A stretch of DNA of 20,365 nt from a virus, in the IMG/VR virus record IMGVR_UViG_3300006336_000117, positions 1 through 20,365 of that record. One strand, 5' to 3'. Under the pieces are notes generated by a model. The model worked only from the letters and a program-made list of their open reading frames with translations, was not told the origin of the DNA and did no database searches. Position 1 is the stretch's first letter. Every line of letters begins with the position of its first letter. Below, piece by piece: positions 13,695 to 20,365 of this stretch. The translations under genes and the position numbers were made by a program.

Positions 13695-14022
13695 ATTTAA
13701 TATTTTTGTAATTATTCCAGTAGTTATTTCTCTTGTAGCTGCAACCTTTGGGTCTGTTAAATATATTCTTAATTTAACTGATACTATTAATAAAAATGAA
13801 ACAGCAGTTCTTATATTAAACAAAGACATTAATCAAATCTTTGATAAGTATGCACAAGACAAAGAAGAATTTACAAGAGAAATGTTTGAGGTTAATGCTA
13901 GAGTAACTGAAGGTACTGCTTACTATAGAGCATTAGAAGAAATTTTAAGAAAGACAACTGACTCTGTTAGAGAACAACAATATGATATTAAAGATTTACA
14001 ACGTGAAGTCTTAGGAGATTAG
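13681..14022 (+). CDS. Membrane-anchored coiled-coil protein (GTG start)
   Basis: A GTG at 13681, 14 bases inside the previous gene, begins a 113-residue protein with an N-terminal span (NIFVIIPVVISLVAATFGSV, about residues 7-26) and a long helical domain with heptad spacing to the C-terminus (ending REQQYDIKDLQREVLGD). Its plan matches the 12248-12637 protein, so the cassette holds at least two anchor-plus-coiled-coil proteins. Spanin-like or receptor-binding membrane roles are both possible. No better in-frame ATG exists before the span. Confidence 0.65.
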   Translation: MEKSKFNIFVIIPVVISLVAATFGSVKYILNLTDTINKNETAVLILNKDINQIFDKYAQDKEEFTREMFEVNARVTEGTAYYRALEEILRKTTDSVREQQYDIKDLQREVLGD

Positions 14023-14141
14023 TGAAAAAGCATTATGCTTTCTTTCTTAAAAAAAGAAGATGGTATAGTAGAACAAAAAAAAGAACAAAATCTGTTGATG
14101 AATATGACTGGAACACACCTAGAAAAGAAAAAAAGAAATGA
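14022..14141 (+). CDS. 39-residue basic peptide (GTG start)
   Basis: The GTG at 14022 shares its G with the previous TAG, and the TGA stop overlaps the next ATG at 14138. The product is highly basic with aromatic residues (KKHYAFFLKKRRWYSRTKKR, then a short acidic DEYDWNTP segment and KEKKK). Overlap-coupling at both ends mirrors the 12156 microgene and supports translation. There is no membrane span; nucleic-acid or lipid binding is plausible, but the function is unknown. Confidence 0.55.
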   Translation: MKKHYAFFLKKRRWYSRTKKRTKSVDEYDWNTPRKEKKK

Positions 14142-14380
14142 TAAAGTACTTGTTGGTAATAAAGATATGCTATGCAGTTGCACAATTCTGTGGACCAGGA
14201 TTAGAAAGTAATAATCTTTATGATAGTTTTCGTGATTGTGCTTTAGACGGATATACAAAATCACATGAGATTATATTATCTATGCCTCCAACTCAAGTAG
14301 AATCAACACAAACAATTATAAAATTTTATTGTATAAAAAAGGAGACTGACCCAGTTCCTTTAAAAGGAACTCCTATTTAG
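14138..14380 (+). CDS. Small exported Cys-containing protein
   Basis: The 80-residue product has a moderately hydrophobic N-terminus (MIKYLLVIKICYAVAQFCGP) that may be a signal or membrane-associating helix, and four Cys (11, 18, 34, 65) that could pair in the periplasm. No known domain is recognised. It is the last gene of the + strand cassette; its TAG overlaps the TAA of the opposing operon within a hairpin. Confidence 0.65.
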   Translation: MIKYLLVIKICYAVAQFCGPGLESNNLYDSFRDCALDGYTKSHEIILSMPPTQVESTQTIIKFYCIKKETDPVPLKGTPI

Positions 14381-14384
14381 GAGT
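14354..14384. terminator. Candidate bidirectional terminator at convergent operons
   Basis: Two adjacent hairpins can form: GTTCCT (14354-14359) with AGGAAC (14365-14370), and ACTCCTA (14369-14375) with TAGGAGT (14378-14384). The stop codons of the converging genes overlap at 14377-14380, inside the second stem. No immediate U-run is seen on the + strand; on the - strand a CTCCTTTTTTAT stretch follows about 13 bases after the first stem. A terminator here is expected from the layout. Confidence 0.5.
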
Positions 14385-14634
14385 GGTACACATCTCTTGC
14401 TATTTTTTCTAAATAGTCATGTAACTCTGTAAAATTAGTTTTGCATTCTCTTAACATAGCAACTATAACTCCTGCATTTTCTTTTTTAAAATGTAAAGGA
14501 ATTTTATCTGAGGGATAAGTTTTAAGTTCAGTAATAAACTGACCTTGATTATTAATAATCAATTTGAAGCCCATCAAGTCGGCTTCTTTTCTCTTAACCC
14601 TTTTGGATTTATTTAATTTTCGTGGGAGTTGCAC
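14377..14634 (-). CDS. Hypothetical early protein
   Basis: The longest reading starts at a GTG (14634) and gives 85 residues; an internal ATG at 14574 (starting MGFKLIINNQGQF) gives 65 and avoids a 26-base overlap with the upstream gene, so the start is uncertain. The first 20 residues of the long form are very basic (KLNKSKRVKRKEAD). The remainder looks like a small alpha/beta fold with a C-terminal helix (TELHDYLEKIARDVYHS). I recognise no family. It is the last gene of the leftward operon. Confidence 0.6.
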   Translation of the reverse strand: MQLPRKLNKSKRVKRKEADLMGFKLIINNQGQFITELKTYPSDKIPLHFKKENAGVIVAMLRECKTNFTELHDYLEKIARDVYHS

Positions 14635-14944
14635 TAGCTTTTTTCATTAAGTCAACAAAAAATTCGTCATCACTTTTATCTTTCCTTAATTTAGTTAAAG
14701 GTTTATCACCCTTCTTATATACTTCTACACTTCTAACTCTAACAGGATTTGTCATAAAAACAGGTAGTCTTGGATTATCTAAAGTTTTAACCATAAAGAA
14801 TCCATCATCTGCTATACCAAATGTTTGTATGTTCTGTATATCTAAATCATCCGAACCAACTAAACATAATCTCATATGATAAGTAGTAGGTTTACCTTCA
14901 ACTGGTTTTCCTTTCATGGAAAAAACTTTATTTTTTTCTTCCAC
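14609..14944 (-). CDS. Hypothetical early protein (GTG start)
   Basis: This 111-residue protein starts at a GTG directly abutting the previous TAA. It appears to be a compact beta-rich protein (THE YHMRLCLVG, FGIADDGFFMVKTL and RVRSVEVYKKG stretches) followed by a charged helical tail. An alternative ATG at 14917 would remove nine residues. No motif is recognised. Tight packing in the replication operon suggests an early-phase role. Confidence 0.6.
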   Translation of the reverse strand: MEEKNKVFSMKGKPVEGKPTTYHMRLCLVGSDDLDIQNIQTFGIADDGFFMVKTLDNPRLPVFMTNPVRVRSVEVYKKGDKPLTKLRKDKSDDEFFVDLMKKASATPTKIK

Positions 14945-15148
14945 TTATTTATCTCTTATAATACGTTTTCGTAAAGCTCTTATAAGCTCTTCGACTTTAT
15001 CTATAATAGCAATTAAAGATTTATCTTTTATAAAAGATTGTTCTTCTTTTAACTTATCATATTCTTTTAATGGAATTGAAACATAAGATTCTCTTTGTGT
15101 TTCATTCTCATAAGTTAAATTTTCTCTGTCTTCTTGAGACTCATTCAT
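14945..15148 (-). CDS. Small charged helical hypothetical protein
   Basis: The 67-residue product is acidic at the start (MNESQEDRENLTYENETQRE) and then mostly helical with heptad-like hydrophobics (YVSIPLKEYDKLKEE, AIIDKVEELIRALRKRII), so it may dimerise through a coiled coil. The S-I-P-L-x-E-Y-x-x-L pattern resembles short phage coiled-coil or regulatory proteins, but the function is unknown. It overlaps the upstream gene by 8 bases. Confidence 0.6.
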   Translation of the reverse strand: MNESQEDRENLTYENETQRESYVSIPLKEYDKLKEEQSFIKDKSLIAIIDKVEELIRALRKRIIRDK

Positions 15149-15491
15149 CTACAGCCTCTGTATTATCAACTTCAATTGACTTAACTTTTTCTGCAAAATA
15201 ATCTTTACTAACAAAACTTGGTTCAGTATTAACCTCACCGATAGCACCACTTTGTCCATCATCATCTATTAAAGTATCTATACTTGTTGTATTTAGTTCA
15301 TTTAACTTTTCATTATTTCTAGTTATCTTCTTTTTTAGATGGTCTTTTAATTCACCTATTCTTATATATAAAATTTTATCTATAGATGGATTAATTCCAT
15401 ACATAGGTAAATCATTAAGAGCTGAAATAATTCTTCTAAATCCTCTAGCTCTTTTTTCTAATTGAGTTATTTGTGCTTCATTAATCGTCAT
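15141..15491 (-). CDS. Hypothetical early protein
   Basis: This 116-residue protein has a basic helical N-terminal half (TQLEKRARGFRRIISALNDL; later LKDHLKKKITRNNEKLNEL) and an acidic, probably disordered C-terminal half ending in EVDNTEAVDE. That split is typical of small nucleic-acid-associated phage proteins, but I recognise no family. It overlaps the genes on both sides (8 and 11 bases). Confidence 0.6.
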   Translation of the reverse strand: MTINEAQITQLEKRARGFRRIISALNDLPMYGINPSIDKILYIRIGELKDHLKKKITRNNEKLNELNTTSIDTLIDDDGQSGAIGEVNTEPSFVSKDYFAEKVKSIEVDNTEAVDE

Positions 15492-15723
15492 AATCCCTTT
15501 CCAATATCATTTCTAAATAATGCATAGCTTTTTCTATATCCTTCCTCTTTCCTTTTCTTTGATGTCTACAAATATATTTAATAGCATTACCTTCTGCAAA
15601 CTCTAAATTATTTTCATTAATAAATTCTGCAGGTTGAATCTTCATATGACTATAATGAGACCCATCTACTTGTTTACTTAATGAAGTATAGGTAGTACCT
15701 TTAAACATATCTTTACTTGTCAT
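15481..15723 (-). CDS. DUF3310-family protein
   Basis: The 80-residue product carries the family pattern from VDGSHYSHMKIQPAEFI through NAIKYICRHQRKGKRKDIEKA to MHYLEMI: a H-Y motif, then a helix with G-N-x-I-K-Y-x-x-R-x-x-x-K and a D-x-x-K-A-x-x-Y-L motif. DUF3310 proteins are widespread in phages; members have been linked to T7 gp1.7, a nucleotide kinase, but this short protein shows only the DUF3310 region, so I do not claim kinase activity. AGGA precedes the ATG by about 7 bases. Its gene follows an 87-base gap containing an inverted repeat. Confidence 0.85.
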   Translation of the reverse strand: MTSKDMFKGTTYTSLSKQVDGSHYSHMKIQPAEFINENNLEFAEGNAIKYICRHQRKGKRKDIEKAMHYLEMILERDYDD

Positions 15724-15743
15724 AACTTATTCCTAAATGAAAC

Positions 15744-15808
15744 AAGTGGGAGACATACATATAGTTTATTAACAATTTTCCTTTCATAATTAATTAACAC
15801 TCCCACTT
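15744..15808 (-). promoter_or_regulatory. Inverted repeat in the only sizeable gap of the leftward operon
   Basis: AAGTGGGAG (15744-15752) and CTCCCACTT (15800-15808) are perfect 9-base inverted arms separated by 47 AT-rich bases. The arms bracket most of the gap between the 15811 stop and the DUF3310 start. Neither side has a U-run. The loop holds an AAAGGAAAA stretch and a possible 24-codon frame, weakly supported. It may be an attenuator, RNase-processing site, or boundary between early sub-operons. Confidence 0.45.
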
Positions 15809-15810
15809 AA

Positions 15811-16122
15811 TTACATAGCAAGAGGACCTTCTTCAGCCATCCTTGCTCTTCTCTTGTCTCTTTCTGTAGGTTCTAAACTATTATTCAAATCATCTATAGT
15901 CCAATGAGGATTCTTTTTTAATTTTTTAACAATCCATTTATAAGACCAAGGTTGTAAACGTAGAGTAGTTCCTTGCCAATAATGAGTTTGATTAGGTAAT
16001 AATTTAAATACATTCTTAACATTAACTTTCTTTTGTTCTTCAGCATTTAATAAACCTTTAAGCCACTCAACCATAATATGTTTAGCTTTGTTTCTTATCC
16101 TACTCATTTGTTTAGTATTCAT
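15811..16122 (-). CDS. Hypothetical basic early protein
   Basis: This 103-residue protein is basic and Trp-rich (four Trp: VEWLKG, HYWQGT, QPWSYKWIVKK and HWTIDD). The middle (FKLLPNQTHYWQGTTLRLQP) may be a small beta unit, and the C-terminus (EPTERDKRRARMAEEG) is a charged helix. No family is recognised; a nucleic-acid-binding role is possible from composition alone. It overlaps the upstream gene by 11 bases. Confidence 0.6.
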   Translation of the reverse strand: MNTKQMSRIRNKAKHIMVEWLKGLLNAEEQKKVNVKNVFKLLPNQTHYWQGTTLRLQPWSYKWIVKKLKKNPHWTIDDLNNSLEPTERDKRRARMAEEGPLAM

Positions 16123-16393
16123 TTCTAGCTTTTCTTTTTACAATATATGTTAATAATTTATCTGATTTTGAAAATTGCTCTAACCTATTATCAGCAAGAT
16201 GTTTAAATCCTGGTCGTTTTCTGTTACGACAAAACTTATCTCGTTCATTAGCTTGTCTTTGTCTTCGGTCTAAACCTAAAAAAACTTTATCATTCCACAT
16301 CCACTTATCCCACAATGTATAATGAACATTATTTGTGTCTAACCATTTTGCAAATCTTTTCATAGTATTTATTTTTAATAAATTAATTTTCAT
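16112..16393 (-). CDS. Hypothetical very basic early protein
   Basis: The 93-residue frame begins MKINLLKINTMKRFAKWLDT; Met11 is an alternative start. It is rich in Arg and Lys (LDRRQRQANERDKFCRNRKR) with several Trp and ends in KRKARNEY, consistent with nucleic-acid binding. The ATG overlaps the stop of the SET-domain gene (TAATG), so translation is probably coupled. No known domain is recognised. Confidence 0.6.
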   Translation of the reverse strand: MKINLLKINTMKRFAKWLDTNNVHYTLWDKWMWNDKVFLGLDRRQRQANERDKFCRNRKRPGFKHLADNRLEQFSKSDKLLTYIVKRKARNEY

Positions 16394-16785
16394 TATTCTG
16401 TATCCATCATAGGAGCATTAACAATAGGTTCTAATTCATCCTGTAATTTTTCAGATATTGTTTGAGAACCATTACTACTCATATTATAAAAAGTATATTT
16501 AACAGTTAGTTCATCTCCTCCTGCAATATCTTTTATAGTAACTAAATTATATTTAATATAATTATCAGTATGTAATTTTGTTTTAACACAATTAGGGTCA
16601 TCTGAATGATTTACAAATCCACCTAAAGGTGTACGAATTAATTCATCCTTTATCTTAATATGAGATGTTCCAAGATTTGTACCCTGTTTTAGAAACAATA
16701 AAGTAGACAAACCAAATCCCTGTATCTTACTCTTCTCAATTCTAAGTCCTTCAGGTAATGGTTTATACAGCTTTTCTTTTTCCAT
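16393..16785 (-). CDS. Compact SET-domain lysine methyltransferase
   Basis: This 130-residue protein is a minimal SET domain, the S-adenosylmethionine-dependent fold that methylates protein lysines. Visible motifs are the cofactor-binding G-x-G in SKIQGFGLS (residues 23-25), GGFVNHSDDPNC (55-66; the N-H-S-x-x-P-N signature) and the closing IAGGDELTVKYTFY (87-100) with candidate catalytic Tyr97. There are no pre-SET or post-SET cysteine clusters, and the C-terminus is a short acidic tail. It sits between an exonuclease and two basic small proteins and overlaps the exonuclease gene by 23 bases. Targets could be phage replication proteins, ribosomal proteins or basic neighbours; this is inference. 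Some marine phages carry SET genes, but their substrates are largely unknown. Confidence 0.85.
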   Translation of the reverse strand: MEKEKLYKPLPEGLRIEKSKIQGFGLSTLLFLKQGTNLGTSHIKIKDELIRTPLGGFVNHSDDPNCVKTKLHTDNYIKYNLVTIKDIAGGDELTVKYTFYNMSSNGSQTISEKLQDELEPIVNAPMMDTE

Positions 16786-17692
16786 AAGTTTTTAATTCCT
16801 CTGAAAAGTTTGGAGTTATCTCTTCAACATTCGGTTGTCTATTTACTTCAGCTAAATAAACATATCTATTAGAATATTTAAATACTCTTAATCCTTTTCC
16901 ATCATTAGCATCTTTATAACATTCCCATTTATGTGCACAAAACTGACAACCAATAGGTAAAGATTTATTTCCACCTTTAGTTTCAGATAATTGATAACAC
17001 CTATCAGGTGGTGAATTTCTTTTTAATGTATCTTGTAAAGTTTTAATTAAAGTTGGAACATTAGGTTTAGCTAACTCATCAGGTTTATAGAAACAAACAT
17101 CTCCAGTTGATTTATCCATAACCAAGAAGCCACCTTTGTTAGTGCCCATACCTGCTTCATATCCTGATAGCTGGGCATGATAACCAAATGGGTCATCACC
17201 AACTAACTCACCTGTTTTAAATTTCTTAAAACTAAATGAGGAAGCTGACTTAACATCACATACTTCACCATCTACTGTCGCATCTATATGTCCTTTAATA
17301 TTATCTATCTCTACTTTCTTTTGTTGGTCTCCTATTTTATGTCCAGTTAATTCTGCTAGATATAATAATAAATGTTCTAGTATATGTCCATATAAAAATT
17401 TAATATTTAAACTAGCATCATAATCTTTAGTTTTCTTTGGACTAAATCTATCATACCATAATTGTCTAGGTGGTTTACCTAGCACAGACATTCTTAACTT
17501 CCCATCTTTTTCTCTAATAGGATTGTTCCATGAATTAAAAGCTTCCTTAATATTACTAAGGAACTTATCCATGTTCTCTTCTGTTACGTTAGCAGGTTTA
17601 CCATTTGATATACCAGCTACTAATTTTTTAATATCAGTTGCTATTGTATCAATGCGTTTCTGCCCAGTTGTTTCCGATTTTATATTTTCCAT
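16763..17692 (-). CDS. PD-(D/E)XK exonuclease, Cas4/RecB-like
   Basis: The 309-residue protein carries the nuclease core motifs in order: RQLWYDRF (76-83), YGHILEHLLLYL, GHIDATVDGEVCDVKSAS (the D...D-V-K active site), and YHAQLSGYEAG (Q-x-x-x-Y). Near the C-terminus is GCQFCAHKWEC, a C-x2-C-x5-C cluster as in Cas4/AddB-type iron-sulfur nucleases. The usual first cysteine of that cluster, expected just before RQLWY, is Pro74 here, so a complete 4Fe-4S site would need another ligand (for example the Cys of DRCYQL). In a phage it probably resects DNA for recombination and host-DNA breakdown, replacing T7 gp6. It overlaps the polymerase gene by 44 bases. Confidence 0.85.
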   Translation of the reverse strand: MENIKSETTGQKRIDTIATDIKKLVAGISNGKPANVTEENMDKFLSNIKEAFNSWNNPIREKDGKLRMSVLGKPPRQLWYDRFSPKKTKDYDASLNIKFLYGHILEHLLLYLAELTGHKIGDQQKKVEIDNIKGHIDATVDGEVCDVKSASSFSFKKFKTGELVGDDPFGYHAQLSGYEAGMGTNKGGFLVMDKSTGDVCFYKPDELAKPNVPTLIKTLQDTLKRNSPPDRCYQLSETKGGNKSLPIGCQFCAHKWECYKDANDGKGLRVFKYSNRYVYLAEVNRQPNVEEITPNFSEELKTYGKRKAV

Positions 17693-19331
17693 CTAACGGA
17701 CACCTTATTTTTAATTCCTTTCCTGCTTCTCTTATTGATTGTACTGCTAAGTTTCCAAACTCTTCGGCTCTACTATCTTCAACCTCATATTGAAACTCAT
17801 CATGTACATTAACAATAGGATAAGCTTTGATTCGTTTATTTATAACATATTGGTCTAGTAGTGTCAACGCTTTCTTCATAACACACGCACCAGCACCCTG
17901 TAATAGGGTGTTTAACGCAGCATGGGGGTGTCTTATGAGGATTTTTCTTTGGTCGAGACCTCTGAGCCATCTTTTTTGAGCCACTCCATCCACTCTTTCT
18001 CGTAGTCGTTTAAAACTTGGTGTAGCTCTAAGAAATTTTTCTTTAACTCTTTCTCCATCTCTTTCAGACCTTTTGATGATACTTCCGATTTTTTTTGAAC
18101 CTGCTCCATAAATGAGTGCGTATATAAATGTCTTCGCCTCATCTCTTGACTCCAAGCCAGTCCTAATCTGATTTGTTGTGTGTATATCTCCATTAATGAT
18201 TTCATTTGTGTATTCCTTATCGTTCATGTAGTGTGCTAACATCCTCAACTCAAGTCCTGAAGCATCAACACCTACTAATTTATAACCTTTGTTTGTAATC
18301 CATAACTCTCTGCATTCTTTTCCGTAGGGTGAATACACAGCAGGAACTTGTGCCATATTGGGCGACTGATGGCTCATCCTTCCAGTAATTGTACCATTGG
18401 TAATTACTTTGCCATGTACTCTCCCATCTTCTCTAGTAGCTTCAATCCAAGAACTGACTTGAGCAATTCTTTTCTGAAGAGTGAGAAATTTTTTTATTAA
18501 TTCAGCTTCAGGAATATTTTTAATTTCTGATAAAACTTTTTCATCAACTATGATATGTCCTTTATCTGTTTTCTTTTTAGGTTTCCATCCTAACATAACT
18601 AATCGTTCAGCTATTTGTTGACGTGAACCTAAATTAAATTCTTTAAATTTTACTTTTGTAAATGGTACTCCCTTAACATAACCTCTTGTTTTATTATTAG
18701 ACTTAGGAATAAATTCTGTTTCTATTTTTAAAGGAGGAAAAGTTTTTCTTACTATTAATTGTAAGCTAGTCATATCCTCCTTGAACTTAGCTTGTAGCAT
18801 ATGTGCACCTACAACATCTATCATAAATCCTTTTTCATGTTGTCGTTGTATAATCTTGGCAACCTTATGTTCTAATTCAATTGACTCTCCAAAGTCTGTC
18901 ATCTTTTTAGAAAGAAATTTATATAACTTCTCAGTTAAATCAACATCATTTCTACAATACTTTAACATCTCTTCACTAAAATAATCAAAGTTATCAAACT
19001 CCATTTTCTTTTTATAAAGTTTTTCACCCCAATTTTTTAATGAATGCCCACCCTCTAACATAGGGTTAAGTAATCTAGATAAAATTAATGTATCAGTTAT
19101 CTTACAATTTTTAAATATGTTATAACCAAAAGCTTTATTTAAAACTGGTATATCAAATCCAATAATGTTATGTCCAATAACTTCTTTAGTTTGTTTTAAA
19201 AATTCTTCAAACCTATGTATTCTATCTTCTTTAAATTGATAATAAGTATCCTTATGTTTACAAACAATACACCAAATTTTATCTGTCGTCATTGTTGTTT
19301 CAATATCAAATATTACTTTATCAAAAGTCAT
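17649..19331 (-). CDS. Family A DNA polymerase (T7 gp5-like)
   Basis: This 560-residue polymerase has an N-terminal 3'-5' exonuclease with Exo I (FDIET, Asp9/Glu11), Exo II (GHNIIGFDIPVLN) and Exo III (YCRNDVD), so proofreading should be active. Polymerase motif A is VGVDASGLELRMLAHYM, motif B is RDEAKTFIYALIYGAG and motif C is VNVHDEFQYEV. The motif B residue equal to E. coli Phe762 is Tyr, as in T7. It is about 145 residues shorter than T7 gp5; part of the gap is in the thumb, where T7 has its thioredoxin-binding loop and this protein has only a short segment (KSNNKTRGYVKGVPFTKVKF). Processivity may therefore rely on another factor. Its start overlaps the helicase stop by 11 bases. Confidence 0.95.
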   Translation of the reverse strand: MTFDKVIFDIETTMTTDKIWCIVCKHKDTYYQFKEDRIHRFEEFLKQTKEVIGHNIIGFDIPVLNKAFGYNIFKNCKITDTLILSRLLNPMLEGGHSLKNWGEKLYKKKMEFDNFDYFSEEMLKYCRNDVDLTEKLYKFLSKKMTDFGESIELEHKVAKIIQRQHEKGFMIDVVGAHMLQAKFKEDMTSLQLIVRKTFPPLKIETEFIPKSNNKTRGYVKGVPFTKVKFKEFNLGSRQQIAERLVMLGWKPKKKTDKGHIIVDEKVLSEIKNIPEAELIKKFLTLQKRIAQVSSWIEATREDGRVHGKVITNGTITGRMSHQSPNMAQVPAVYSPYGKECRELWITNKGYKLVGVDASGLELRMLAHYMNDKEYTNEIINGDIHTTNQIRTGLESRDEAKTFIYALIYGAGSKKIGSIIKRSERDGERVKEKFLRATPSFKRLRERVDGVAQKRWLRGLDQRKILIRHPHAALNTLLQGAGACVMKKALTLLDQYVINKRIKAYPIVNVHDEFQYEVEDSRAEEFGNLAVQSIREAGKELKIRCPLDGKYKIGNNWAETH

Positions 19332-20365
19332 CTACCTTTACCTCAGATAATCTTCCAGTATCCATATCATACCTTAAGTCACAACAAGGTCCAGTTAAAC
19401 CAGCAAATCTGTTCTTTAATACTCTTACCCTTGTGGTACTACGGATTTCAGGGTCATCATTCTGTGCGTCTCTCTCAAGCCCTATAACCATGTCACTTAA
19501 CTGCCCTATAGAAGCCGAACCTCTTAGTTGAGACAGAGATGTAGCCGCACCCTCTTCATGTCCCTTACCATCAGGTCTCCTTAAATGTGAGACTACTATC
19601 ATAGCTATACCTGTTTCTTGAACAAGAGTTCTAAGTCTAGTCATGATTTCATCTAATGCTCTACGTTCATCTCCATGACTTTGGTCTGATACTATAATAC
19701 TAACGTGGTCTATAATAATATACTTACAGTCTAAACCTTTAGCTAAATATCTAACTCTAGAAATTATATTATCAATAGTGTTAGAACCAAAATGGTCAAA
19801 CATAAATATTCTACCAGTACCTACAGTAGCATCAAAGTAAGTTCTTAATTCTTCTTTCGGAACATGAACATCAGGTAAATGTAATCTTTGATTAGCTTCG
19901 ATACTCATGATACCTTTAGATGTTATAACAGGGGTCTCTTCTAACATTAACAAACCTATATTATCTTTAGTTTGTTTTATTAGATGATGAATTAATTCTC
20001 TCATCACTTGAGTCTTACCTAACCCACTACCTGAAGTGAACGTCACTAATTCAGATGGTCTTAATCCATAAGTAATTTTATTTAATCCTTCAAAAGGATA
20101 TTGAACAAAGCTTTGTAATGTTGGTTTACTTATCTCATCAAACAAAACATTAGCATTTATAATTCCATCAGGAGCATAGACCTTTGCATTCCAAAATGCT
20201 TTTTGATAAAGCTGTAATTTATTTTTAGTTAAACAATCAGACGCATCTTTTAAATCATTAGGAAGATACATTATCTTACATTTCCCAGGGCTAAATAATT
20301 CAGCTACCTTTAATGCACCTTCACGACCATGCTCGTCATTGTCAAAATTAACGCAGGCAATCCCC
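19321..20365 (-). CDS. T7 gp4-like primase-helicase (partial, N-terminus missing)
   Basis: The frame stays open to the right edge, so the ATG at 20271 is internal; 31 more codons read through, including FDNDEHGREGA, a TOPRIM motif. The helicase half has Walker A (TSGSGLGKT), Walker B (YIIIDHVSIIVS), the MIVVSHLRRP and LRGSASIGQLSD motifs, and VRVLKNRFAGLTG with the arginine-finger region. It therefore unwinds the fork and probably primes Okazaki fragments. It ends in VDDF: T7 gp4 also ends in an acidic tail with a terminal Phe that contacts its polymerase. The zinc-binding part and any further primase residues lie outside the window. It is first in the visible leftward operon. Confidence 0.93.
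   Translation of the reverse strand, partial: GIACVNFDNDEHGREGALKVAELFSPGKCKIMYLPNDLKDASDCLTKNKLQLYQKAFWNAKVYAPDGIINANVLFDEISKPTLQSFVQYPFEGLNKITYGLRPSELVTFTSGSGLGKTQVMRELIHHLIKQTKDNIGLLMLEETPVITSKGIMSIEANQRLHLPDVHVPKEELRTYFDATVGTGRIFMFDHFGSNTIDNIISRVRYLAKGLDCKYIIIDHVSIIVSDQSHGDERRALDEIMTRLRTLVQETGIAMIVVSHLRRPDGKGHEEGAATSLSQLRGSASIGQLSDMVIGLERDAQNDDPEIRSTTRVRVLKNRFAGLTGPCCDLRYDMDTGRLSEVKVDDF

Noticed and set aside
15724-15797. 24-codon minus-strand frame in the gap before the DUF3310 gene
   Set aside because: The composition is unremarkable, it overlaps the DUF3310 start in another frame, and it lacks a convincing ribosome site at its start.
17933-18205. 90-residue frame inside the polymerase gene on the same strand
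   Set aside because: It lies entirely within strongly conserved polymerase motifs in another frame and has no independent support.
19215-19531. Plus-strand frames over the polymerase/helicase junction
   Set aside because: They are antisense shadows of two clearly recognised proteins.

Overview
This window is part of the genome of an AT-rich tailed phage. The large protein that follows the virion genes, the T7-like replication genes and the dense packing of short overlapping genes suggest a short-tailed (podovirus-like) marine phage. The low GC content, A/T-ending codons, and the csp and hsp20 accessory genes are compatible with a SAR11 (Pelagibacterales) or similar alphaproteobacterial host, but that host call is inference. 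No rRNA, tRNA, CRISPR array or insertion sequence was seen. No gap between genes exceeds about 130 bases.

Left block (1-11206, + strand): a complete cold-shock protein is followed by a second gene whose first 31 codons copy the cold-shock protein and then run into a long repetitive virion-type protein. Next come a HlyC-like lysine acyltransferase, a lysine-rich membrane-active protein, two tiny basic proteins, an acidic protein, a 555-residue protein and a 1523-residue protein with a C-terminal GH24 lysozyme domain. Most of these genes are joined by TAATG overlaps, which suggests translational coupling. I read the block as the internal-virion/DNA-ejection and tail-associated module. Capsid, portal and terminase genes must lie outside the window.

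Middle block (11207-14380, + strand): a perfect-consensus sigma70 promoter drives an hsp20 gene whose leader ends in a hairpin with the ROSE RNA-thermometer motif. After a structured intergenic RNA comes a chain of small overlapping genes, several of them membrane or exported proteins (holin-like, one-TM peptides, spanin-like pair), plus a 21-residue peptide that is 16/21 lysine. This looks like a lysis and envelope cassette.

Right block (14377-20365, - strand, convergent with the rest): read right to left, it holds a T7 gp4-like primase-helicase (cut by the window edge), a family A DNA polymerase, a PD-(D/E)XK exonuclease with a Cas4-like cysteine cluster, a compact SET-domain protein, two unknown small proteins, a DUF3310 protein and four more unknown small proteins. 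It is a tightly overlapping replication and early-gene operon whose promoter should lie beyond the right edge.

The most notable points are the ROSE-type thermometer on a phage hsp20, the half cold-shock domain (with its leader) fused to a virion protein, the HlyC-like acyltransferase next to a lysine-rich membrane-active protein, and the phage SET methyltransferase. Family assignments come from reading motifs by eye; no database search was run.
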